From: Pseudobdellovibrionaceae bacterium
GTDB lineage: Bacteria > Bdellovibrionota > Bdellovibrionia > Bdellovibrionales > UBA1609
Direction of reading: 5' to 3'
Assembly (NCBI GenBank): GCA_947444305.1
Contig: CANEZP010000003.1
Span: 248,001 to 312,000, forward strand
DNA length: 64,000 bases
Part shown: positions 43,370 through 51,201 of the stretch, piece by piece
Layout of the letters: each line of letters begins with the position of its first letter
Position numbering within the stretch: position 1 is the first letter of the stretch
The notes under the pieces: generated by a model
Told to the model about the DNA's origin: nothing
What the model saw: the letters and a program-made list of their open reading frames with translations, nothing else
The model's database searches: none
Program-made: the position numbers and the translations under genes

Positions 43370-43786
43370 ATGCGTGGAATTGCAAAAGGTCCGGTCCTGT
43401 TTGTCCTGTTCGCGATCGTTGCGACCGGGATTGTACTGGCCTATTCGATGTACACCAATAATCCTTTGCCGTACTCGCAAATGCCGGGAGTTTATAAATG
43501 TGACGGCTTCGGTTTACCCGACGCTACGTTCCCGCGTATTTGGATCACCCCTGAGATGAACGTAAAAGGCGTTGCCGACGGCAAACAGTTTAACGTCGGC
43601 CGTTTAGCGCCGTTAGAAAAAGGTGCCGAGATGGAATACTCAATGGAAGCGGTCCACTTCTCAAGTTTCGCGCTGGATCCATTCTTCGCTCCGCGCCTGG
43701 CGGTGTTTAAAAATTCTTTGATGATCTCGGCCCGCAAAGGCGAACAAGAATTCAGCGTCACCTGCGAAAAAATCGCGCAGGATTAG
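43370..43786 (+). CDS. Membrane-anchored exported protein of unknown function
   Basis: 138 residues from the ATG at 43370 (GGAG nine bases before). An uncleaved-looking helix GPVLFVLFAIVATGIVLAYS at residues about 8-27 is followed by a soluble domain with YKCDGFGLPDATFPRIWITP near residue 45 and VTCEKIAQD at the very end. The two cysteines may pair. Middle segments such as EYSMEAVHFSSFALDP suggest a small beta fold. It lies divergent from the sigma-54 activator and ends at an unusual inverted repeat. No family recognised. An activator target is possible but I cannot identify a convincing -24/-12 site between them. Confidence 0.75.
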   Translation: MRGIAKGPVLFVLFAIVATGIVLAYSMYTNNPLPYSQMPGVYKCDGFGLPDATFPRIWITPEMNVKGVADGKQFNVGRLAPLEKGAEMEYSMEAVHFSSFALDPFFAPRLAVFKNSLMISARKGEQEFSVTCEKIAQD

Positions 43787-43800
43787 GGCGCATCTTGGAG

Positions 43801-43906
43801 AGGCGTCGAAATGAACAAATCAGGCTCGTAAGAAAATTTACTGCAGATGAAGTTGCGTACATTCGACGGCGAGGCCAATTTGTTCATTTCGACGCCTTTT
43901 GTTTTT
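43801..43906 (+). terminator. Long-arm inverted repeat with T-tract, alternative pairings
   Basis: Perfect 20-base arms at 43801-43820 and 43878-43897 enclose a 57-base spacer and are followed by TTTTGTTTTT. This would end the plus-strand 43.4 kb transcript. Inside the spacer, CATTCGACG (about 43860-43868) imitates the right arm CATTTCGACG, so the left arm could pair with either. The loop is much longer than in ordinary terminators. A mobile-element origin or a small RNA are alternatives. Confidence 0.55.
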
Positions 43907-43910
43907 GCCC

Positions 43911-44408
43911 TTAGTTAGAAACGGTAGCCGAGTAGCCCGTCGCGCAGGATTTGTCGGCGTTGTTGTAGACGGGTTTCCAATTGAGCGTTTGGGTTGTTGC
44001 GTACACTTGGGCCGGGGTGTCCGTGCAGTTGGCGCGGCCCTTCATTATGAATTGTAAGCGGGTAGAGTTGGGCGTGCCGTCGGGGTTGAAGAACATTTCG
44101 TTCATCGCCGGGTTGCCGTCGACCCGCAAAAGAACGGTGACTGCATTCGCGGTGCGAACGGTAAGGTACGAACTATTGTCGGTGCCCGAAGTACATTCGT
44201 TGACGACCGGCATGCCGTTGACCGAAGCCGAGAGTTTGGCGGGAATTGCGCCGGCCGAATATTGAATGGCGATCGTGGATTGATAAACTCCCGAGCCGCA
44301 GAGTTTACCGTTACCCCCGTCGCCTTCTCCCTTCGCCGCTTCGGGCAAGTTTTCCATGCAGCCGGTGGTCATAACAAAGAGTGCTAAAAGCGCGATGTGT
44401 ATTTTCAT
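43911..44408 (-). CDS. Small lipoprotein of unknown function
   Basis: 165 residues from the ATG at 44406-44408. MKIHIALLALFVMTTGCMEN is a lipoprotein signal with TTGC as lipobox. The next residues (AAKGEGDGGNGKLCGSG) form a flexible Gly-rich linker, and the mature domain is beta-rich with Thr and Asn and three further cysteines (NECTS, NCTDTP, SCATG). It is 18 bases after mnmH on the same strand and ends at the inverted repeat. No family is recognised. It may be the last gene of the PBP1A-uvrA-msbA-selD-mnmH run. Confidence 0.78.
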   Translation of the reverse strand: MKIHIALLALFVMTTGCMENLPEAAKGEGDGGNGKLCGSGVYQSTIAIQYSAGAIPAKLSASVNGMPVVNECTSGTDNSSYLTVRTANAVTVLLRVDGNPAMNEMFFNPDGTPNSTRLQFIMKGRANCTDTPAQVYATTQTLNWKPVYNNADKSCATGYSATVSN

Positions 44409-44426
44409 AAATTGAAAGTACATTGC

Positions 44427-45488
44427 CTAAAATTTAGAGGCGAGTCCAGTTCGAATAAATTCGCGGCACTCGGCGCGGCTGCCGCGGAAGGCGAAATGCG
44501 GATCACGACGCCGCAGCGTCTCCCGATAAAGAGGATCGTAATATGATTCTAATAGTTTTTTAATCCACGCATGGTGTTCGTTGTTCGCGATTAAATCCAA
44601 AACGATCTTCGTATTTACCCCGCCGAGCTTTTTCGAAATTGCGGTGACGGCCTTCGCGTAGCGCGGAAGCGTTTGCGCGGGGTCACCGGCTTTCACGATG
44701 TACTCTTGATAAATATTTTCTACGCGTGACTCGAGGTTCTCTTCGATCATGATCACGGGTTGCGTACGAAGCGTTTCAAATAATTCATCTTGCAGCGCGA
44801 GTTTGCCGATCATGCGGCTTTCATCTTCGATGACGACGGGGCGCGACGGATACTGTACGGCGATTTTCATCAGCTCAAAAGCCAAATGATTCTCGAAAGT
44901 CACCTGCGATGGTTGCGGCGTACGGAAGGCGCCGAAGGCCGAGCCGCGATGATTCGCCAGCGCTTCAAGATTCAAGGTCGGAGTATAAGCCGCCGTTTCA
45001 AGCAGCAACTCGGTTTTGCCGCTACCGGTTGGTCCGCTAACTACGTAATAGGAATTCGCGGCGCTGAGACTTTTTAAGCGTTCGATAAAAAATGTACGCG
45101 CGGCCTTGAAACCGCCTTCGATCAATGGCCGCCCCACGCCGCTCTCCTTAATCCATTCTCTAGAGATTTGCGAACGCAGGCCGCCGCGAAAACAGTAGAT
45201 AACGGCCTCGGGATTGTCGTTAAGGTGGGCACGCCACGCGGCGACGCGCGCGGTTTTGCGTTCTTCGTGAACGAGCCGGTGCCCAAGTTCGATCGCGGCC
45301 GCTTGCCCGCGTGTCTTATATTCCGTACCCACGGCCGCGCGTTCCTCGTCGTTTAATAACGGCAGATTAACGGCGCCGGGCAGGTGACCGGCCGCGAATT
45401 CAACCGGGGCCCGAACGTCGATCAGTGGAGTTTGTTTAAGGAAGAGTTCGTTATAACCGGAAGGCCCGACGTCCGACGGGAACATCAA
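44427..45488 (-). CDS. mnmH: tRNA 2-selenouridine synthase
   Basis: MnmH (SelU) replaces sulfur by selenium in 2-thiouridine at tRNA position 34. 353 residues. A rhodanese domain in the first 130 residues has DVRAPVEFAAGHLPGA and the loop YCFRGGLRSQ holding the catalytic Cys near 99. A P-loop domain follows, with VVSGPTGSGKTELLLE at about 148-163. AVNLPLLNDEERAAVGT and IEDESRMIG are also typical. It overlaps selD by four bases, so selenophosphate supply and use are coupled. There is no sign of truncation. Confidence 0.96.
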   Translation of the reverse strand: MMFPSDVGPSGYNELFLKQTPLIDVRAPVEFAAGHLPGAVNLPLLNDEERAAVGTEYKTRGQAAAIELGHRLVHEERKTARVAAWRAHLNDNPEAVIYCFRGGLRSQISREWIKESGVGRPLIEGGFKAARTFFIERLKSLSAANSYYVVSGPTGSGKTELLLETAAYTPTLNLEALANHRGSAFGAFRTPQPSQVTFENHLAFELMKIAVQYPSRPVVIEDESRMIGKLALQDELFETLRTQPVIMIEENLESRVENIYQEYIVKAGDPAQTLPRYAKAVTAISKKLGGVNTKIVLDLIANNEHHAWIKKLLESYYDPLYRETLRRRDPHFAFRGSRAECREFIRTGLASKF

Positions 45489-46546
45489 GCTTCGAAATAA
45501 AGGCGTTTAGTGCCGGCGGCCGTGACCTCGCCGATGACGGACGTACGTGGAAATGCCGTTTGCAGACGCGAGCAAATGATTGAACTCATCGCCGGATCAA
45601 CGCTAAGCAAAAGCCCGCCGCTCGTTTGAGGATCGTGCAACAACAGTTCTTGAAAATGATCGAGGCCCGAAGTCTCGAGCGCGGCGGCGGTATATTCGCG
45701 ATTGCTTCGATGCGCTTTGGTTAGGAAGCCCGCGCCGAGCATCTTTAAAGCGTTCTCGAGAATCGGCAATTTTGTGAATTGAAAACGCAGCGAAACGTCG
45801 CTGGCCATTGCCAATTGCATGGCGTGCCCGGAAAGTCCAAAACCCGTAATGTCGGTGGCCGCGTGAACGGCGCCGGCCTCTTCTTGGCTAAGGTGATCGA
45901 TCACGTTGTTAATCGTCGCCATGCTGGCCACGGCTTCGCCGATCGCTTCTTCGCTGAGTTCGCGCCGCTTTAGCGCCGCCGTAAGGGTGCCGGTACCGAG
46001 ACCCTTCGTCAGGATAAGGTGATCGCCGGCCTTCGCGCCCGCGTTTGTCCAAATTTTCTCGGGGTGTACGAAACCGGTGACCGAGAGGCCGAACTTCAAA
46101 GTGTCGTCATCGATCGAATGTCCACCGACGAAGTTGGCCTTAGCCTCGGCTACTTTGTCGCTCGCACCTTGCATGACCTGCACGATCACGTCGGGTGACA
46201 TCGTCGCTAAAGGGAATGCCAGGATACCCATGGCCGTGACCGGGCGCCCGCCCATTGCGTACACGTCACTGAGCGCGTTGGCCGCCGCCACTTGCCCGAA
46301 CAGCGAAGGGGTATCAAGAATCGGCGTGAAAAAATCTAACGTCTGAACCATCGCGACTTCGGGCGTAACGCGGTAAACGCCCGCGTCGTCAAAGTGGCGG
46401 CCGTCGACCAGCAAAGCTTCGTGCGGCGTGGGGAATTGCACCTGCGCTAAAATTTTCCGAAGTTCGCTCGCCGAGACTTTGGCGGCGCAGCCGCCCTTTT
46501 GAACCGTCTCGGTTAACGGAATGTCGGAGCGAGGTTGACCGCTCAT
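45485..46546 (-). CDS. selD: Selenide, water dikinase (selenophosphate synthetase)
   Basis: SelD makes selenophosphate from selenide and ATP. 353 residues. QKGGCAAKVSASEL at 16-29 holds the catalytic Cys (a cysteine form, not selenocysteine, as no in-frame TGA lies here) and the conserved Lys three residues on. QTLDFFTPILDTPSLFGQVA and ANALSDVYAMGG follow. A C-terminal QTSGGLLLSV near 315 is also typical. Its start overlaps the msbA stop region by four bases and its end overlaps mnmH. No selA, selB or tRNA-Sec gene is seen in the window, so tRNA modification appears to be the use. Confidence 0.96.
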   Translation of the reverse strand: MSGQPRSDIPLTETVQKGGCAAKVSASELRKILAQVQFPTPHEALLVDGRHFDDAGVYRVTPEVAMVQTLDFFTPILDTPSLFGQVAAANALSDVYAMGGRPVTAMGILAFPLATMSPDVIVQVMQGASDKVAEAKANFVGGHSIDDDTLKFGLSVTGFVHPEKIWTNAGAKAGDHLILTKGLGTGTLTAALKRRELSEEAIGEAVASMATINNVIDHLSQEEAGAVHAATDITGFGLSGHAMQLAMASDVSLRFQFTKLPILENALKMLGAGFLTKAHRSNREYTAAALETSGLDHFQELLLHDPQTSGGLLLSVDPAMSSIICSRLQTAFPRTSVIGEVTAAGTKRLYFEA

Positions 46547-48264
46547 AAACGCGACTGCAGCTGGAAGAATTTATGGTAGGCGCCTTTTTGCACCATGAGT
46601 TCGTTGTGCGTGCCTTCTTCGATGATAACACCTTTGTCCATGACCAAGATGCGGTCGCATTTAGAGATGGTCGACAGACGGTGCGCAATTACGAGTGCGG
46701 TACGCCCGCGCATCAATGAATCTAAACCTTTTTGCACTTCAAGTTCGCTTTCGGAATCGAGGGCGCTGGTCGCTTCGTCCAGAATCAGGATAGGCGCGTT
46801 TTTAAAAATTGCGCGCGCGATGCTGATCCTTTGTTTTTCGCCGCCCGAAAAACGGGCGCCGCGTTCGCCGACCTTGGCTTGGTAGCCGTCGGGGTTCTGC
46901 CGGATGAACTGATCGGCGTTCGCGAGCTTCGAAGCGGATTCGACCTCGGCTACCGTTTTGTTGAAATCGCCGGACCAGATGTTTTTCTCAACCGTGTCGG
47001 AAAACAAGAAGACGTCTTGCGTGACCAGCGCCACTTTCGAACGTAGGTCCGCCAGCTTCATTTCGTCGATCGGCACGCCGCCGATCAAGATCTCGCCCTT
47101 TGTGGGGTCGAAGAAGCGGGGCAGTAAATTGATTAACGTCGATTTGCCCGCGCCGCTCGATCCGACGAGCGCCACTTGTTCCCCGCGGCGGATTTTTAAA
47201 TTCAACGAACGCAGCACTTCCGTATCTTCGTAGCGGAAGGTGACGTTGCGGAACTCAATCTCGTTCCAGTGTTCGGGAAAAGGTTTGGCATTTTCAATCT
47301 CGGGCACGATGCGGGTTTCGTCGAGTATGGATTTCAAACGCTCGATCGCCACGGCCGATTGTTGGATCTTGATGAACGCACCCTGAACTTTACGGACCGA
47401 ATCCGAAAGCAAACCTACGGAGACGATAAAGCTTAAGAAATCACCGACGCCGAGGTGATTCTTGATCGCCTGTTGACCGATGTAGATGAGCAGTAAGGCG
47501 ACGAAGACCGCGCTAACAGTTTCCGAGACGGGACCCGAGGCTTCTTCACGCGAGATGGCTTTGGCGCGCGACTTTAAAAAGTCTTGCGCTTTGTTTTCGA
47601 ATCGCTCGCGCATCTCACGCTGCAAATTGAAAGATTGAACGACGCGCGTACCGTCCAAAGATTCTTTCAAAATCTGCGTCAGGTCTTCCATCGTCTCGAG
47701 ATTGTATTTCGAGTATTTGCGAACGCTTCGCGCGAACGAACGTAAGATCAAAGTGATCAGCGGCGTACCCGCCATGACGAACAAAGTCAGGCGCCAATCG
47801 AGGTACATCAAGTAGCCGAACATAAAGACGGCCATGAACGGTTCACGAACCGCGTCGGCAATTTTGACGAAGCCGCTTTGGATCACGCCCACGTCATTCA
47901 ACATGCGTGAGATCAAGCCGCCCGTGCCGCCGCCGAAATTTTGAAAGAAGCCTAGATTCAAAGTCAGGTATTTATTCATGAGCTTACGCCGCATGTTCAA
48001 GCCGACAAGTTCGGCAACGACGAGCATCCAATAAAGGTGAAAGTAACGAAGAGCCGCGGCCCCGATCCAAACGCACGCGATCGCGATGGGAATTTGGTAC
48101 GCCTTAACGGTGTCGCCGGATTTCCAAACTTCGGGTAAACGACCCAGCAATTCCGGGGTCAGCGCCTTGGTGGCGCTGATCAGAATACCGAAGAACAAAA
48201 CCAAGAGTAGCCGCTTGCGGTGCAGCTTCATCTCGGGCCATAACATTTTCCAGATTAGCGCCAT
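46543..48264 (-). CDS. msbA: MsbA-type ABC exporter, probable lipid A flippase
   Basis: 573 residues: a membrane domain of about six helices (residues about 1-300), then the ATPase. Walker A LVGSSGAGKSTLINLLPRFF lies near 365-385, the Q-loop TQDVFLFSDTVEKNI near 417, the signature ARFSGGEKQRISIARAIFKN near 470 and Walker B ILILDEATSALDSESE near 492, with His in IAHRLSTI. Half-transporters of this class export lipid A or drugs. The position directly after uvrA and before selD is of no help to substrate. It starts 51 bases after uvrA. Lipid A export is the default assignment. Confidence 0.85.
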   Translation of the reverse strand: MALIWKMLWPEMKLHRKRLLLVLFFGILISATKALTPELLGRLPEVWKSGDTVKAYQIPIAIACVWIGAAALRYFHLYWMLVVAELVGLNMRRKLMNKYLTLNLGFFQNFGGGTGGLISRMLNDVGVIQSGFVKIADAVREPFMAVFMFGYLMYLDWRLTLFVMAGTPLITLILRSFARSVRKYSKYNLETMEDLTQILKESLDGTRVVQSFNLQREMRERFENKAQDFLKSRAKAISREEASGPVSETVSAVFVALLLIYIGQQAIKNHLGVGDFLSFIVSVGLLSDSVRKVQGAFIKIQQSAVAIERLKSILDETRIVPEIENAKPFPEHWNEIEFRNVTFRYEDTEVLRSLNLKIRRGEQVALVGSSGAGKSTLINLLPRFFDPTKGEILIGGVPIDEMKLADLRSKVALVTQDVFLFSDTVEKNIWSGDFNKTVAEVESASKLANADQFIRQNPDGYQAKVGERGARFSGGEKQRISIARAIFKNAPILILDEATSALDSESELEVQKGLDSLMRGRTALVIAHRLSTISKCDRILVMDKGVIIEEGTHNELMVQKGAYHKFFQLQSRL

Positions 48265-48315
48265 ACGCTCCTTAAGAGCCTTATGGATTAATCCGAATGC
48301 CCAATGATTTCAAGG

Positions 48316-51201
48316 CTAAACGCTGCGCTTAGCCGGCGTCAGTTCGTCGATGTAAGCTTTCAAATATTTGCCCGTATGCGACGTCATGGCCTGCTTCATC
48401 AGATCCGCAGGCGTTCCGCGAGCAAGGATTTGCCCGCCCTTCTCACCCGCTTCGGGTCCAATATCGATGACGTAATCCGAGTGCTTGATGACTTCCAAGT
48501 TGTGCTCGACCAACAAAACCGTGCTGCCGGCTTCGACCAAGCGATTCAAGACTTTGAGCAACAGATGTACTTCGCGGAAATGCAGGCCGGTCGTCGGTTC
48601 ATCCAAGATGTAGAGGGTCCGCTGTTGGGTCGCGCCCGAAAGTTCGCGCGCCAACTTCATGCGCTGCGATTCGCCGCCGCTAAGAGTGTTCGCGCTCTGG
48701 CCCAGCTGAAGGTAATCGAGCCCGACCTCTTTCAAAACGGATAAAGGCCTGCGCACGTTCGGGTAAGCGACGAAAAATTCCATCGCTTCGGTGACCGTCA
48801 TGGCTAGGATCTCCGCCATGTTTTTATGCTTGTACTTCACTTCCAAAATTTCGGGGCGGTAGCGCTTACCGTCGCACGCGTCGCATTTGATTTCGATGTC
48901 GTCCATGAACAACATGTCGATGGACTCGTACCCCAAACCTTTGCAAACGTTGCAGCGGCCGCCGTCAACGTTCAACGAGAACGTACCCGCGTTGTAACCG
49001 CGCGCTTTCGCTTCCGGTGACGAAGCCATGATCGTGCGGATCGAGTCGAACATTTTTAAGTAAGTGAGCGGATTCGAACGCGCCGTTTTACCGATCGCGC
49101 TTTGATCGATCATCACGACGCCTTTGATCTGCTCCATGCCCTTAACGGATTTGTACGGCATGCCGGGCAAGTATTCGACGCCGAGGTGGCGCGCGACCGC
49201 GGGGTAAATTGTTTTTGTTACTAAGGTCGATTTGCCCGAGCCGCTTACGCCGGTCACGGTAATCAGGCGATTGAGCGGGATGTCGATGTCGACGTCTTTC
49301 AGGTTATGGCCTTTACAGCCCTTGAAGGACAAAACGTATTTGAATTCTTCGATCTCGACGGGGCGGGCTTCGCGGTCTTTTTCCGAAGGCTCGCCCGCGC
49401 GCATGTAACCGGCGGTTAACGATTGGGGCGCGGCCAAAAAGGGTTCGCTCTCGCCGGTGAAGATGACTTCTCCACCGAGATGTCCACTGCCCGGGCCCAT
49501 TTCGATCACGTGCGTGGCGTTGCGAATCACGTCGGGATCATGTTCAACGACGACCAACGTGTTGCCGAGTTCGCGCAAGGATTTGAGGATGCCGATCAAA
49601 CGTTCGGTATCGCGCGGATGCAAGCCTACGGTCGGTTCATCCAGCACGTACAGAGTTTGCGACAAGCCCATGCCGAGCTGGTTGGCCAATTGCAATCGCT
49701 GGAATTCGCCGCCGCTCAAAGTTTTGGTCGGGCGCTCGGTCGTTAAGTAGCCGACGCCGACGTCATTGAGGTAGCGCAAGCGTTCGCGCAACTGGCGCAG
49801 CGGCTCTTCGCACACTTCGGCTTCGTACTCGGTTAATTCAATGTCTTTGATGAAGGAATAAAGATCTTCGATCGTCATTGCGCCGAGATCGCCCACGTTC
49901 TTGCCGCGAATTAAAACTTTAAGCGCTTCGGGTTTCAGGCGCGCACCTTTGCAGGTCGGGCAGATGAAAGGACTTTTGAAGCGTGAGATAAACACGCGCA
50001 CGTGCATCTTATATTTTTTGGTGTCGAGGTATTCGAACAACCCGTTGATGCCGTAGAAGTCGTCGTTACCCTTCCACACGAGCTGCTTCTGCTTTTCGGT
50101 AAGTTCATCCCACGCGACGTCCATCGGGATCTTTTGTTTTTTAGCGAAGGCTTTGAGCATGCGGCGATCTTCGGCCGCCGACGGCATCGCGAAGGGTGCG
50201 ACGGCGCCTTGATTCAAAGTCAAACCGGGATTAGGCACGATCTTGCCCGGATCAAGCGTAAGAATATTGCCGAAGCCGTTGCAATCGGGGCACGCGCCAA
50301 CGGGCGAGTTAAATGAGAACATCGCCGAGGTGATCGGCGGGAATTTGTAAGCGCAAACCGAACACGAATTGTCCTCGGAAAACAACATGCGACGGCCGTC
50401 GAGAAGGAGCGCCTCGGCCTGAGGGGCCAAGAATACCTTGGTGAATTTCATCGAGGCGGTAAAAGCCTGCGCCATCGAATCGATGATGCGTGATTTGTCT
50501 TCGTCGTTGAAGGCCAAGCGATCAATGACCAAAAAAAACTCGGACTTCGGCACGCCTTTTTTGACGAAGACAGGATCATCTAAGTCCATCACTTCGCCGA
50601 CCGAAACGCGCGCGAACATTTGCCCGGGCGTCCAGTCAATCTTGCCCGAGTTCTTCTTCGCTACGTAAATGCGGCGGTAGCCTTCGGCCTTCATTAACGC
50701 GAAAAGTTTTTTCTCGTTCGCGATGCGGTCTTCGGCGGGCACGCGAACCAAAATGTATCCGCGTTCGCCTTTGAACTGTTCGACCGCGCGGTCGGTGGCC
50801 GAAGTCGGTGAGTCGACGCAAAGGGGAATGTCGTGCACGGGGCAAAACGCTTTACCGATCTTCTCGAACAGCAAGCGCATGTAATCGACCAACTCGGTGG
50901 TCGTTCCAACGGTCGAGCGTGAGCCTTTAACGGAATTTTTTTGTTCGATCGAAATCGCGGGCGGGATGTTCTCGATGCCTTCGAGATCGGGCTTCGGCGC
51001 CTTGTTCAAAAACTGGCGCGCGTAAGATGATAAACTTTCGATGTAACGGCGTTGGCCTTCGGCGTACAAAGTTTCAAACGCTAGAGAACTTTTGCCGGAA
51101 CCGCTCGGACCGCAAATCACGGTGAAGGATCCGATCGGTATGTCTACTTCCACGCCTTTAAGGTTGTTTTGCTTAATACCCCAGGCGTGAATCGACTTCA
51201 T
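48316..51201 (-). CDS. uvrA: Excinuclease ABC subunit A
   Basis: UvrA finds DNA damage and loads UvrB in nucleotide excision repair. 961 residues, normal. Two ATPase modules: the first Walker A GPSGSGKSSLAFETLYAEGQ near 32 and LSGGEFQRLQLANQLG near 485, the second VTGVSGSGKSTLVTKTIYP near 640 and LSGGESQRMKLARELS near 825. Zinc pairs at CSVCAYKF and CPDCNG, and at CNVCKG and CDACDG. The gene starts inside the PBP1A stop by four bases, an uncommon pairing. The chain ends shortly after LARGTPADL. The identity is certain. Confidence 0.98.
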   Translation of the reverse strand: MKSIHAWGIKQNNLKGVEVDIPIGSFTVICGPSGSGKSSLAFETLYAEGQRRYIESLSSYARQFLNKAPKPDLEGIENIPPAISIEQKNSVKGSRSTVGTTTELVDYMRLLFEKIGKAFCPVHDIPLCVDSPTSATDRAVEQFKGERGYILVRVPAEDRIANEKKLFALMKAEGYRRIYVAKKNSGKIDWTPGQMFARVSVGEVMDLDDPVFVKKGVPKSEFFLVIDRLAFNDEDKSRIIDSMAQAFTASMKFTKVFLAPQAEALLLDGRRMLFSEDNSCSVCAYKFPPITSAMFSFNSPVGACPDCNGFGNILTLDPGKIVPNPGLTLNQGAVAPFAMPSAAEDRRMLKAFAKKQKIPMDVAWDELTEKQKQLVWKGNDDFYGINGLFEYLDTKKYKMHVRVFISRFKSPFICPTCKGARLKPEALKVLIRGKNVGDLGAMTIEDLYSFIKDIELTEYEAEVCEEPLRQLRERLRYLNDVGVGYLTTERPTKTLSGGEFQRLQLANQLGMGLSQTLYVLDEPTVGLHPRDTERLIGILKSLRELGNTLVVVEHDPDVIRNATHVIEMGPGSGHLGGEVIFTGESEPFLAAPQSLTAGYMRAGEPSEKDREARPVEIEEFKYVLSFKGCKGHNLKDVDIDIPLNRLITVTGVSGSGKSTLVTKTIYPAVARHLGVEYLPGMPYKSVKGMEQIKGVVMIDQSAIGKTARSNPLTYLKMFDSIRTIMASSPEAKARGYNAGTFSLNVDGGRCNVCKGLGYESIDMLFMDDIEIKCDACDGKRYRPEILEVKYKHKNMAEILAMTVTEAMEFFVAYPNVRRPLSVLKEVGLDYLQLGQSANTLSGGESQRMKLARELSGATQQRTLYILDEPTTGLHFREVHLLLKVLNRLVEAGSTVLLVEHNLEVIKHSDYVIDIGPEAGEKGGQILARGTPADLMKQAMTSHTGKYLKAYIDELTPAKRSV

